64,000 bases of DNA. It comes from Pseudogulbenkiania sp. MAI-1 (GTDB lineage: Bacteria > Pseudomonadota > Gammaproteobacteria > Burkholderiales > Chromobacteriaceae). Both the position numbers and the translations under genes were made by a program. The notes under the pieces are model-generated. The model worked only from the letters and a program-made list of their open reading frames with translations, made no database searches and was not told the origin of the DNA. The stretch is taken from the NCBI RefSeq assembly GCF_000527175.1, contig NZ_AZUR01000001.1, forward strand, positions 1,151,011 through 1,215,010, in the 5' to 3' direction. Of this stretch, positions 23,556 through 32,172 are shown in pieces (position 1 is the first letter of the stretch; the number at the start of each line of letters is the position of its first letter).

Positions 23556-25259
23556 TTAGGCTTCCTGCGGCTGTGCCTGGCTCGGTTTCGCCGGTGCCGG
23601 GGTGGGCTCCGGCTCGGCGCCGTTCACCTGACGGTAGAACGCGATCAGCCTGGCGGTCGAGCTGTCGTGCTCGGCCGGGCCGCGTTTGCCGGAGAGTTCG
23701 GCGTGGATGGTCTTGGCGAGCTGCTTGCCCAACTCGACTCCCCACTGGTCGAAGCTGTTGATGCCCCAGATCGCGCCCTGCACGAAGATCTTGTGCTCGT
23801 AGAGCGCGATCAGCGCGCCCAGGTGGCGCGGGTCGAGGCGGGTCATCAGCAGGGTGTTGGAGGGGCGGTTGCCGCCGAACACCTTGTGCGGCACCAGCTT
23901 TTCCAGCGCTTCGCCCTTCAGCCCCTGTGCCGCCAGCTCGGCGCGCACTTCGTCCGCGGTCTTGCCGCGCATGAAGGCCTCGGCCTGGGCGAACAGGTTG
24001 GCGAGCAAAATCTCGTGGTGGCCGGGCAGCGAGCTGCGGTTCTCCAGCGAGGCGATCAGGTCGATCGGCGAGGTGTGGGTGCCCTGGTGCAGCAGCTGGA
24101 AGAAGGCATGCTGGCCGTTGATGCCGGTCTCGCCCCAGATGATCGGCGCGGTCTCGAAATCCACCGGCTGGCCGTCGCGCAAGGTCTGCTTGCCATTCGA
24201 TTCCATGTCCAACTGCTGGATGAAGGCCGGCAGGCGGTGCAGGTACTGGTCGTAGGGTGCGATCACATGGCTGCCGCCGCCGTAGAAGTTGATGTACCAG
24301 ATGCCGATCAGCGCCAGGATCACCGGCATGTTGGCTTCCAGCGGGGCGTTGCGGAAGTGCTGGTCCATGCCGTGCGCACCGTCCAGCAGGTCGAGGAAGC
24401 TCTCCTCGCCCAGGTAGAGCATGATCGGCAGGCCGATGGCCGACCACAGGCTGAAACGGCCTCCCACCCAGTCCCAGAACTCGAACATATTGGCCGGGTC
24501 GATGCCGAACTCGGCCACCGCCTGCTTGTTGGTCGACACCGCGACGAAATGCTTGGCCACCGCCGCCTCATCGCGCGCCTGGCGCAGGAACCACTCGCGC
24601 GCGGTCAGGGCGTTGGTCAGGGTTTCCTGGGTGGTGAAGGTCTTCGATTCGATCACGAACAGCGTGGTCTCCGGATGCACGCGCTTGAGCGTTTCCTTGA
24701 GCTGCGAGCTGTCGACGTTGGAGACGAAGTGCATGTTCATGCGCGGGTGGGCGTAGGGGCGCAGCGCCTGGCACACCATCAGCGGGCCCAGGTCCGAGCC
24801 GCCGATGCCGATGTTGACGATGTCGGTGATCGGCTGGCGGGTGTAGCCCAGCCACTCGCCGGAACGCACCGCATGGGCGAAGCGCCCCATGCGCTCTAGC
24901 ACCGAGTTGACCTTGGGCATGACGTCCTCGCCGTCGACCAGCATCGGCGTATTGGCCCGGTTTCTCAGCGCCACGTGCAGCACGGCGCGGCCCTCGGTGC
25001 CGTTGATCTTGTCGCCGCGGAACATCGCCTCGATCTGTTCGGGCAGGCCGGCTTCTTCGGCCAGTTGCAACAGCAGGGTCAGGGTCTGGTCGCTGATGCG
25101 GTTCTTGGAGTAGTCGAGGGTCAGGCCCTCGGCCTGCAGCCAGTAGCGCTCGGCGCGCTCGGGGTCGGCTGCGAACAGCTCGCGCATGTGCCAGTCGCGT
25201 GCGCGAGAAAAGTGGTTCCACAGTGTGCGCCAGGCCGGCAGTTGGGTGAGCTTGCTCAC
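23556..25259 (-). CDS. pgi: glucose-6-phosphate isomerase
   Basis: Interconverts glucose 6-phosphate and fructose 6-phosphate; 567 residues. Motifs: IVNIGIGGSDLGP, the ESKTFTTQET phosphate loop, GGRFSLWSAIGLP, the catalytic-His segment NGQHAFFQLLHQGT and the signature FDQWGVELGKQLA. A GTG start at 25259 is chosen because AAGGAGAG lies 5 bases before it; a longer reading reaches 25304. About 19 Pro/Ala/Gln-rich residues extend past the normal family end. It lies 94 bases downstream of the porin gene on the same strand. Confidence 0.95.
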   Translation of the reverse strand: MSKLTQLPAWRTLWNHFSRARDWHMRELFAADPERAERYWLQAEGLTLDYSKNRISDQTLTLLLQLAEEAGLPEQIEAMFRGDKINGTEGRAVLHVALRNRANTPMLVDGEDVMPKVNSVLERMGRFAHAVRSGEWLGYTRQPITDIVNIGIGGSDLGPLMVCQALRPYAHPRMNMHFVSNVDSSQLKETLKRVHPETTLFVIESKTFTTQETLTNALTAREWFLRQARDEAAVAKHFVAVSTNKQAVAEFGIDPANMFEFWDWVGGRFSLWSAIGLPIMLYLGEESFLDLLDGAHGMDQHFRNAPLEANMPVILALIGIWYINFYGGGSHVIAPYDQYLHRLPAFIQQLDMESNGKQTLRDGQPVDFETAPIIWGETGINGQHAFFQLLHQGTHTSPIDLIASLENRSSLPGHHEILLANLFAQAEAFMRGKTADEVRAELAAQGLKGEALEKLVPHKVFGGNRPSNTLLMTRLDPRHLGALIALYEHKIFVQGAIWGINSFDQWGVELGKQLAKTIHAELSGKRGPAEHDSSTARLIAFYRQVNGAEPEPTPAPAKPSQAQPQEA

Positions 25260-25312
25260 AGTCTCTCCTTGATTCGGAAGTCTCGACACAAGTCGGATAA
25301 ACATGACATGAG

Positions 25313-25344
25313 AACCCGGGCCGGCTCTTGGACCGCCCCGGGTT
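25313..25344 (-). terminator. inverted repeat after the porin gene, weak terminator
   Basis: AACCCGGG (25313-25320) and CCCGGGTT (25337-25344) form a GC-rich stem with a 16-base loop. In the porin direction it is followed only by CTCATG, so termination may be partial and pgi may receive read-through. Confidence 0.45.
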
Positions 25345-25353
25345 TTCGCGGCT

Positions 25354-26400
25354 TTAGAAGCTGTGGTGCATGCCGATCACCAGCTCGCTGCTGGCGCGGT
25401 CATCGGTGTTCACCTTGCTGCGCAGGTATTCCGCCAGCAGTGCGGTGCGCTTGGAGAGGTCGTAGCTGGTGCCCAGCACGAACTCGTTTCGACGCTTGTC
25501 GCTGTCGTACTTGTAATTGTTGGTACGCATCACCGAGGCGCGCAGGGCGAGGCGGTCCGGCTTGTACTCGGCCAGCAGCATCAGGCTCTTCTGGGTCGCC
25601 GGGTCGGCCGGCACAGAGGTCAGGCTGCCGATCGACGTGGCGGTGGTCGACAGCTTGGACTGGTTGTATTCCGCCGCCAGCGTCAGCCCTTGCAGCGGCG
25701 TCAGCTTGCCGGCGGCGACCCAGTCGGTGGCGTGGCCGGCGTTGGCGTAGGGGGTGACCGAACCATCGCCAGTGACTAGGTCCTGGCGGCTGTAGCCGGC
25801 GTGCAGACCGTAACTGGCGCCTTCGAAGTTGGCGCCCAGTGCCCAGGCGTTGCCGGCGGTGTTCCCGCTCCCCTTCTCGCCGGCCGCCCAGCTGGCGGCG
25901 GCGTTGAACTGGCCGAACTTGGGCGTTTCGTACTTGATCGCGCCCTTCTGCCCGCCGGCATCACCCAGGCCGATCACGCCACCGATGCCGCGGTCCGGAC
26001 CATGGTCGCCGAGATCGAAGAAGTTGGCCTTCCAGTAGCCGTCGCCGTAGGCGTTGATGCCGTGCCCCAGCTTGACCGCGCCGAAGGCGCCCGACAGGCC
26101 GACGAAGGTGTCGCCGGAGGCGAAGGTGTCACCGGACTGGCTGCCGTCCAGATGCACGTTGTTGTTCATCTGCCAGATGGCCTTTAGCCCGTCGCCGAGA
26201 TCCTCGCTGCCGACAAAGTCGATTTCGGAACCGAAGTCCTTGACGCCGTTCACATGGGTGCCGTCGACATTGCTCTTGCGCTGTACACCGGCTTCCATCT
26301 TGCCGATGATGCGGACGTCCGCCAGAGCGGCACCGGAAAACAGCGACAGTACGGCAGTAGCCAGCACGACGTTTTTCACGTTCATGGTTTTGGTTTTCAT
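25354..26400 (-). CDS. Gram-negative trimeric porin
   Basis: Outer-membrane general diffusion porin of the Neisseria/Burkholderia type, 348 residues. A signal peptide (about 1-28, ending ALA) precedes the first strand (ADVRIIGKMEAGVQ). The body alternates polar and aromatic residues as in a 16-strand barrel, and the chain ends in Phe, as needed for BAM-assisted insertion. ATG at 26400 has GGAGGAGAAAT directly upstream; the frame is open further but gives a non-signal N-terminus. Selectivity is unknown. The position between pgi and a sugar transporter operon hints at a role in sugar entry. Confidence 0.88.
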   Translation of the reverse strand: MKTKTMNVKNVVLATAVLSLFSGAALADVRIIGKMEAGVQRKSNVDGTHVNGVKDFGSEIDFVGSEDLGDGLKAIWQMNNNVHLDGSQSGDTFASGDTFVGLSGAFGAVKLGHGINAYGDGYWKANFFDLGDHGPDRGIGGVIGLGDAGGQKGAIKYETPKFGQFNAAASWAAGEKGSGNTAGNAWALGANFEGASYGLHAGYSRQDLVTGDGSVTPYANAGHATDWVAAGKLTPLQGLTLAAEYNQSKLSTTATSIGSLTSVPADPATQKSLMLLAEYKPDRLALRASVMRTNNYKYDSDKRRNEFVLGTSYDLSKRTALLAEYLRSKVNTDDRASSELVIGMHHSF

Positions 26401-26523
26401 ATTTCTCCTCCGTTCTCTTATGTAAAAAGGCACTACACAAGATGGGCACTCACCCATCATTTCTTCTTTGCAAGACTTTCGAACAGGCTCTTTTCGGCCA
26501 TGACTCGGTAATGGGGGCGGGTG

Positions 26524-27342
26524 TTACTCCTCCGGCACGTCCAGGCCCAAGGCCCGGTGAATCTGGTGCGCCACCCCGGCCTCGTCGTGATGGCCGGCTT
26601 GGGCCACCTCGGGCAGCAGGGCGGTGAGGCGCGGACTGGCGTTGGCCATGCGGAACGGGTGGCCGACGCTTTGCAGCATCTCCACGTCGTTGAGGCCGTC
26701 GCCGAACGCGGCGCACCGTTCCGGCTCCACGCTGAGCCGCGCCAGCAGGCGGGTCAGCGCGCTGCCCTTGTTGACGCCGGGGGCCATCACCTCGAGGTAG
26801 TCGGGACGGGAGTAGGTCAGCGCCAGCTCGGCGCCGAAGCGCTGGCGGACCACCGCCTCGATCTCGGCCAGCCGCGCCGGCGGCGCGGTGTACATCAGCT
26901 TGGCCACGCCGTGGCCCGGATGCTGCGACAGGTCGTCGCACAGCTCGGAAAAGCCGGTCTCGGCATCGCGGTGGACGTAGCCGGAGTGCAGGCAGCACAG
27001 TCCGCCGTCGTCGAGATAGAGGCTCAGGCGCGTGCCGCGCGCCAGTTCCGGCTGCACCAGCTCGCGCACGTGCGCAGCCGGCACGTCGTCGGCGTAGAGC
27101 AGCGCTCCGTCGCTGCCGTGCACGCGGGCGCCGTTCGAGGTGATCAGGCTGACCGGCAGCTCCAGTCCGGCGATCAGGCGCCGCACGTCGAGCACATGGC
27201 GGCCGGTGGCGATGATCAGGTGGACGCCGCGTTCAGCGGCGGCGCGCAGCACGGCGGTGGTGAACGGGGTGATGGTCTCGCCGGCATCCAGCAGGGTGCC
27301 GTCGAGGTCGGAGGCGATTGCAGCGTACATGGCGGTTCTCAT
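26524..27342 (-). CDS. Cof-type HAD-IIB phosphatase
   Basis: A 272-residue haloacid dehalogenase hydrolase. Motif I is SDLDGTLLD (about 11-19), motif II has IIATGR, the Lys is in PGVNKGSAL and the acidic pair in FGDGLNDVEML. The C2B cap identifies the Cof/YidA group, which removes phosphate from sugar phosphates and similar small molecules. It is the last gene of the sugar ABC operon, 16 bases after the kinase gene, so a role in sugar-phosphate turnover is likely. Start could also be the ATG 12 bases downstream. Confidence 0.85.
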   Translation of the reverse strand: MRTAMYAAIASDLDGTLLDAGETITPFTTAVLRAAAERGVHLIIATGRHVLDVRRLIAGLELPVSLITSNGARVHGSDGALLYADDVPAAHVRELVQPELARGTRLSLYLDDGGLCCLHSGYVHRDAETGFSELCDDLSQHPGHGVAKLMYTAPPARLAEIEAVVRQRFGAELALTYSRPDYLEVMAPGVNKGSALTRLLARLSVEPERCAAFGDGLNDVEMLQSVGHPFRMANASPRLTALLPEVAQAGHHDEAGVAHQIHRALGLDVPEE

Positions 27343-27358
27343 GGCGAAAGGGGTGGGG

Positions 27359-28285
27359 CTAGGCCAGCGCCGCCCCGGGTGTCACGGTGGCCAGCAGGGC
27401 TTCCACTTCGGCGCGGCTCGGCGGATGCGCGCCGGCATGCATGCAGGCGGCCGCGGCGGTAGCGGCGGCGAAGGGCAGGGCTTCCGCCGTGGCGGGGGCA
27501 TCCAGCGTGGCCACGATCCAGCCCGCCAGGCTGGCGTCGCCGGCGCCGACGGTGTCCGCCACCGTGACCGAGAAGGCCGCCTGCCGGGTGGCCTGCTGCG
27601 CGGTGAGCAGGCGCAGGCCCTTGGCGCCCTCGGTGTAGAGGATGCGCAGCGTCGGGTTCCACTCGAGCAGGGTGGCGAGCGCCGCCTCGGTGGTGCAGTC
27701 GGGCAGCAGCTGCGCCAAGTCCTCGTCGGACACCTTGATGTCGCTCGCCAGCCGGACCATTTCCTCGAAGGTGGTGCGGTAGCCGGCGTCCATCAGGTTG
27801 CGCCAGTTGGGGTCGAAGGTGATGCGCTTACCCGCCGCGCGGGCGGCGCGGGCGATGGCCAGCAGGCGGCCGGCCAGCGGCTCGCGCACCAGGCTGATGG
27901 AGCCGAAGTGGATTACCTCGGCCGCCTCCAGCCAGCCCGCCGGCAGATGCCCGGGGTCGAACGCCAGATCGGCCGAATCGCCGCCGGCGAAGAAGTAGCG
28001 CGGCGGGTGCTGCGACGGTACCAGCGCCAGGAACGGCGGCTTGGCGGCGCGCTGCAAAAAGCGCGGGTCGAGCCCGATGGCCAGCGTCGCTTCGGCCAGT
28101 TCCTCGCCCAGATCGTCCTCGCTCACCGCGCCGGCGAAGGCCGCCGGTACGCCGAGGCTGGCGACGGCGCGCGCCACGTTCCAGCAGGCGCCGCCGACGC
28201 GGCTGTGCCAGACGCCGGGGGCGGTTTGCAGAAAATCGGTGAGTGCCTCACCGAACACGACCACGCGGGGCAGTGGCTTCGTCAT
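27359..28285 (-). CDS. PfkB-family sugar kinase (fructokinase-like)
   Basis: A 308-residue ribokinase-fold kinase. The N-terminal VVFGEALTDFL and GGACWNVARAVASLG match fructokinases more than ribokinases; the C-terminal DTVGAGDASLAG holds the catalytic Asp and anion hole. It is the fourth gene of the ABC transporter operon and would phosphorylate the incoming sugar. Ribose, fructose or another ketose remain possible. The ATG at 28285 has GGAG 7 bases before it; the earlier ATG at 28300 has no ribosome binding site. Confidence 0.85.
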   Translation of the reverse strand: MTKPLPRVVVFGEALTDFLQTAPGVWHSRVGGACWNVARAVASLGVPAAFAGAVSEDDLGEELAEATLAIGLDPRFLQRAAKPPFLALVPSQHPPRYFFAGGDSADLAFDPGHLPAGWLEAAEVIHFGSISLVREPLAGRLLAIARAARAAGKRITFDPNWRNLMDAGYRTTFEEMVRLASDIKVSDEDLAQLLPDCTTEAALATLLEWNPTLRILYTEGAKGLRLLTAQQATRQAAFSVTVADTVGAGDASLAGWIVATLDAPATAEALPFAAATAAAACMHAGAHPPSRAEVEALLATVTPGAALA

Positions 28286-28304
28286 ATCCTTACTCCACAT
28301 CGAA

Positions 28305-29333
28305 TCAGTTGATACCGCTTTGCTTCTGGCGCCACTTGTCCAGCATCACCGCCAGCACGATCACCGCGCCTTTGGCCACGTACTGCCAGAACGACGACAC
28401 GCCGAGGATGGTCAGGCCGTTGTTCATCACGCCGATGATCAGCGCGCCAACCACCGTGCCCCAGATCGAGCCGACCCCGCCCATCAGGCTGGTGCCGCCC
28501 AGCACCACGGCGGCGATGGCGTCGAGTTCGTAGCCGGTGCCCCAGTTGCCGTTGGCGCCGTACAGGCGGCTGGCCGACATGGCGCCGGCGAGACCGGCGA
28601 ACAGCCCGCTGATCGAATACACGAACAGGAGCACGCGGTTGACCTTGATGCCGGTAAGGCGCGCCGCCTGCGGGTTGCCGCCCACCGCGTAGATGTGCAG
28701 GCCGAGCACGGTGCGCTTGAGGATGAACCAGGAGGCCACCACCACGGCGGCGGCGATCCAGACCAGCCAGGGCAGCGCGAACAGGTCGCCGTTGCCGATC
28801 CACTCGAAGCTCGGGATGTCGCTGTTGAGCACCGTGGTGCCGTCGGCGAACAGATAGGCCGCGCCGCGCAGCGCGGTCATGGTGCCCAGCGTGACGACGA
28901 AGGGGTTGATGCCGAGCTGCGCCACCATCGAGCCGTTCAGCACGCCCATCGCCAGGCCGGTGACGATGAAGGCGGGCAGGGCCAGCATCGGCGCGTGGCC
29001 GGGCAGCGAGGTCAGCATGCCCAGCACCGCCGCCACCGCCAGCATCGAGCCCACAGAGAGGTCGATGCCGGCGGTCAGGATGACGAAGGTCATGCCCGAG
29101 GCCAGCACCAGGTTGATCGAGGTCTGGCGCAGGATGTTGAGGGTGTTGTCCAGCGTCATGAAGTTGGTGCTGCCGTCCTCGCTGAAGTGCAGCGTCAGTA
29201 GGTAAAACGCGGCGTACAGCACGATCAGCACCGGCAGCATGCCGACCTTGCCGTAGAGCTGGCCCAGGCTGAAGCCGGATGGCCGGGCTTGAGGGAGCGT
29301 ACCCGCCGGGGTGTTCGGGCTTGAGGAATTCAT
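28305..29333 (-). CDS. CUT2 sugar ABC transporter permease (RbsC-like)
   Basis: A 342-residue inner-membrane permease of the ribose/galactose (CUT2) family. About eight to ten hydrophobic helices are visible, along with the family segment SINLVLASGMTFVILTAGID and the GGTSLMGGVGSIWGTVVGAL pattern near the C-terminus. It pairs with the double-ATPase gene just upstream. No specific sugar can be assigned. Confidence 0.9.
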   Translation of the reverse strand: MNSSSPNTPAGTLPQARPSGFSLGQLYGKVGMLPVLIVLYAAFYLLTLHFSEDGSTNFMTLDNTLNILRQTSINLVLASGMTFVILTAGIDLSVGSMLAVAAVLGMLTSLPGHAPMLALPAFIVTGLAMGVLNGSMVAQLGINPFVVTLGTMTALRGAAYLFADGTTVLNSDIPSFEWIGNGDLFALPWLVWIAAAVVVASWFILKRTVLGLHIYAVGGNPQAARLTGIKVNRVLLFVYSISGLFAGLAGAMSASRLYGANGNWGTGYELDAIAAVVLGGTSLMGGVGSIWGTVVGALIIGVMNNGLTILGVSSFWQYVAKGAVIVLAVMLDKWRQKQSGIN

Positions 29334-29364
29334 CGTGTCTCTCCTTCGTATTCTGTGTGGTGCG

Positions 29365-30861
29365 TCACGCCGCCTGGTGGTGGGTGGCGAGCGTCATGAT
29401 CGCTTCCTGGCTCACGGCGTCGCCCGCGAGTTCGCCGGCGAGGCTGCCTTCACGCATCACCAGCACGCGGTGGCAGACGCCGATCACCTCGGGCAGTTCG
29501 CTGGAGATGCAGATCACCGCCACCCCCTGTGCCGCAAGCTCGTGGATGATGCGGTAGATCTCCACCTTGGCGCCGATGTCCACGCCGCGCGTCGGCTCGT
29601 CGAGGATCAGCACCTTGGGCTTGATCGCCAGCCAGCGCGCCAGCAGCAGCTTCTGCTGGTTGCCGCCGGACAGCCCGCCGACGATGCCCTCGGTGCCGGA
29701 CACCTTGACCGCCAGCCGGTCGATGGCCTGCTGCGTCAGCTTCTTCAGCGCCGGGTGGTCGAGCACACCGGCGCGGGCATGCTGGCCCAGCACGTTCATC
29801 GTGGTGTTGGCGGTGGCGGAGAGCTGCAGGAACAGGCCCTGGCCCTTGCGGTCCTCGGGCAGGTAGCCGATGCCGAGGCGGATCGCGTCGAGCGGCTCGC
29901 GGATGTTGACTTCGTTCCCGTCGAGCAGGATGCGCCCAGCGGTCTTGGCATCGGCGCCGAAGATCAGGCGCGCGAGCTCGGTGCGCCCGGCACCGACCAG
30001 CCCGGCCAGACCCAGCACCTCGCCGGCGTGCACTGCGAACGAGGCCGGGCGCACTTTATGGCCGCACAGGCCCTGCACCTCGAGCTTGACCGCGCCGACG
30101 CTGGCCGCGTCCTTGTGCTGGTAGAAGTCGTCGAGCGGACGCCCCACCATCATCTGCACCACCTTCTGCGGCGTGCTCTCGGCGCGCGTCATGCTGCCGA
30201 CGTAGGCTCCGTCGCGCAGCACCGCGATGCGGTCGGCCAGACGGTTGACCTCCTCCATGCGGTGGCTGATGTAGATCAGCGCGATGCCGTCGTCGCGCAG
30301 CTGGCGGATCACCTCGAACAGCCGCTCGCTCTCGCGGTCGGACAGCGCGGCGGTCGGTTCGTCCAGGATCAGCACGCGGCTGTCGTGGATCAGGGCGCGG
30401 GCGATCTCCACCTGCTGCTGGTCGGCGATACCCAGGCGGTGCGCCGGCGTGGTGGCCGAGAAGCGCGCACCGAGCCGGGCCAGCACCTCCTCGGCACGGC
30501 GGTTCATCGTGTCGTGATCGACGCGGCCGAAGCGGGCGCGCGGCTCGGCACCCAGGAAGATGTTCTCGGCCACGGTCAGGTTGGGGGCGACCGCCAGTTC
30601 CTGATAGATCAGGTTGATGCCGGCGGCGCGCGCGTCAGCCGGTGAGGCGATGCGCACCGGTTTGCCGTCCAGCCGGATCTCGCCCACGTCCGGCTGATAG
30701 ACGCCGGACAGGATCTTCATCAGCGTGCTCTTGCCGGCGCCGTTCTCGCCCATCAGCGCCAGCACCTCGTGGCGGTGGGCGGTGAGCTGGACCTGGTCCA
30801 GCGCCTTGTTGGCGCCGAAGCGCTTGCTGATGCCGGTCATTTCCAATGCGATTGAGCTCAT
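29365..30861 (-). CDS. CUT2 sugar ABC transporter ATP-binding protein (RbsA-like)
   Basis: A 498-residue tandem ATPase, as in RbsA/MglA. The first cassette has GENGAGKST (about 37-45), the degenerate signature and LILDEPTAAL. The second cassette has GLVGAGRTEL in place of Walker A, the signature LSGGNQQK and LILDEPTRGVDIG. One catalytically normal and one degenerate site are typical for CUT2. ATG at 30861 has AGGAG 6-7 bases before it; the upstream open frame is Arg-rich and unlike the family. Confidence 0.92.
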   Translation of the reverse strand: MSSIALEMTGISKRFGANKALDQVQLTAHRHEVLALMGENGAGKSTLMKILSGVYQPDVGEIRLDGKPVRIASPADARAAGINLIYQELAVAPNLTVAENIFLGAEPRARFGRVDHDTMNRRAEEVLARLGARFSATTPAHRLGIADQQQVEIARALIHDSRVLILDEPTAALSDRESERLFEVIRQLRDDGIALIYISHRMEEVNRLADRIAVLRDGAYVGSMTRAESTPQKVVQMMVGRPLDDFYQHKDAASVGAVKLEVQGLCGHKVRPASFAVHAGEVLGLAGLVGAGRTELARLIFGADAKTAGRILLDGNEVNIREPLDAIRLGIGYLPEDRKGQGLFLQLSATANTTMNVLGQHARAGVLDHPALKKLTQQAIDRLAVKVSGTEGIVGGLSGGNQQKLLLARWLAIKPKVLILDEPTRGVDIGAKVEIYRIIHELAAQGVAVICISSELPEVIGVCHRVLVMREGSLAGELAGDAVSQEAIMTLATHHQAA

Positions 30862-30974
30862 TGCGACTCCTGGTTCACCCCGGGGGTGACGGCGGAGGGC
30901 GCTGACGACGCGCCCCCCGCGTTGCTCGGAACCGGTTCGCACGGCGGCAGGCAGGCCGCCGCACGAGCCGGGGC

Positions 30975-31916
30975 TCAGTGCTTGGTCCAGCCGGCGTAGC
31001 TGGCGACGTTGGCCTTGGTCACGGCCGGGGTCGGCAGCAGGGTCTCCGCCTTGGCCGGGCGCTTGCCGTTGAGGATGTCGTAGCCGATCTGTACCGCCAT
31101 CGTCGCCATGGTGTACGGGTTCTGCGCGGTGGAGACGGCGAACAGGCTCTTCTTGTCCTTGAGCGCCTTCTCGGCGTCCGGGGCGCCGTCCACAGCGGCG
31201 ATCAGCTTCACGTCGCTACGGCCGGCCTGCTTCACCGCCAACTCGGCGCCGATGGCGGAGGGGTCGTTGATGGCGAACACGGCGTCGATCTTCTTGTGCG
31301 CGGTCAGCAGGTTGGCCATGGTTTCCATGCCGCCATCGCGGCTGCCGCGGGCGTCCTGGTTGTCCGACAGCACCTTGATGCCGGGGAAGCGGCCCAGCGC
31401 CTGCTTGCAGCCCGCCACACGGGCGGTGACGGCGGTGACCGGCGGGCCGTTGACGATCACCACGTTGCCCTTGCCGCCTAGCTGCTGCGCCATGAACTTG
31501 CAGGATTCCGTACCGGCCATGGCGTTGTCGGACATCACCGTGGCGTCGGCGCCGACCGCACCCACGTCCACTGCCACCACGGCGATGCCGGCGGCGCGCG
31601 CCTTCTTCAGCACCGGCTCGATGCCCATGGGATCGGCGGCGTTGACCAGGATCACGTCCACCTTGTTGGCGATGAAGTTCTCGATCTGGCCGACCTGAGT
31701 GTTGAGGTCGTACTTGCTGGAGACCGTGGTCACCTTGACGCCGGGGCCGCCGATTTTCTTGGCGGCATCCTCGGCGCCCTTGCCGATGGCGACGAAGAAG
31801 GGGTTGGCGAGGTCGCCGACGGCGACGCCGACCGATTTCAGCGGACGGGCGGCGAAGGAGGGGGCGGCGAGGCTGGCCAGTACGGCGGCGGTCAGTACGG
31901 TGTAGCGAATGTTCAT
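30975..31916 (-). CDS. periplasmic sugar-binding protein of the CUT2 transporter
   Basis: A 313-residue type I periplasmic binding protein (Peripla_BP_4). Signal peptide about residues 1-22 (ending SFA), then NPFFVAIGKGAEDAAKK and IENFIANKVDVILVNAADP, the two-lobe pattern of RbsB-like proteins. It carries more Cys and a different substrate-pocket pattern than E. coli RbsB, so the sugar is uncertain. It is the first gene of the five-gene operon, and a HexR-like palindrome lies about 165 bases upstream. Confidence 0.9.
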   Translation of the reverse strand: MNIRYTVLTAAVLASLAAPSFAARPLKSVGVAVGDLANPFFVAIGKGAEDAAKKIGGPGVKVTTVSSKYDLNTQVGQIENFIANKVDVILVNAADPMGIEPVLKKARAAGIAVVAVDVGAVGADATVMSDNAMAGTESCKFMAQQLGGKGNVVIVNGPPVTAVTARVAGCKQALGRFPGIKVLSDNQDARGSRDGGMETMANLLTAHKKIDAVFAINDPSAIGAELAVKQAGRSDVKLIAAVDGAPDAEKALKDKKSLFAVSTAQNPYTMATMAVQIGYDILNGKRPAKAETLLPTPAVTKANVASYAGWTKH

Positions 31917-32081
31917 GGTGTCTCTCCTGGTCGATGCGTTGTGTGTGTTGATGCGACTGAACGTACTTTTGCTACATGGTGATGCAGGGTCGGCGCCAAG
32001 TGTCGGCGCGTAGTTAATGGGTTTTAACGGCGTAGGGCTCCCCCTGGCGTCGTGCTGGACGCCATTTTGATGCCATGCGGT

Positions 32082-32096
32082 TGTAGATAAATTACA
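32082..32096. promoter_or_regulatory. HexR-like palindrome upstream of the sugar ABC operon
   Basis: TGTAGATAAATTACA keeps the TGTAG and TTACA half-sites of the pyk palindrome (18680) around a different centre. A weaker relative, CGTACTTTTGCTACA, is at 31962-31976, nearer the start codon. The 256-base gap 31917-32172 otherwise holds only the fru terminator. Confidence 0.45.
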
Positions 32097-32106
32097 TGCC
32101 GGGCCC

Positions 32107-32163
32107 AAAAAAAAACCGCCGTGTCCCCCGCCCGCCGGTCGGAACCGGGCAGGGCGGGGCGGC
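32107..32163 (-). terminator. terminator of the fruBKA operon
   Basis: On the minus strand a GC-rich hairpin (arms CCCCGCC and GGCGGGG, with an inner CCGGT-CGGA-ACCGG stem at 32135-32148) leads into nine T residues (the A run 32107-32115 on the plus strand). It lies just after the fruA stop. Confidence 0.75.
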
Positions 32164-32172
32164 TGCGTCAGG

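Noticed and set aside
26401..26523. HexR-like site in the porin promoter region (TGTAA and CTACA arms near 26420-26440)
   Set aside because: The spacer is 7 bases, not 5 as in the pyk sites, and the arms are incomplete.
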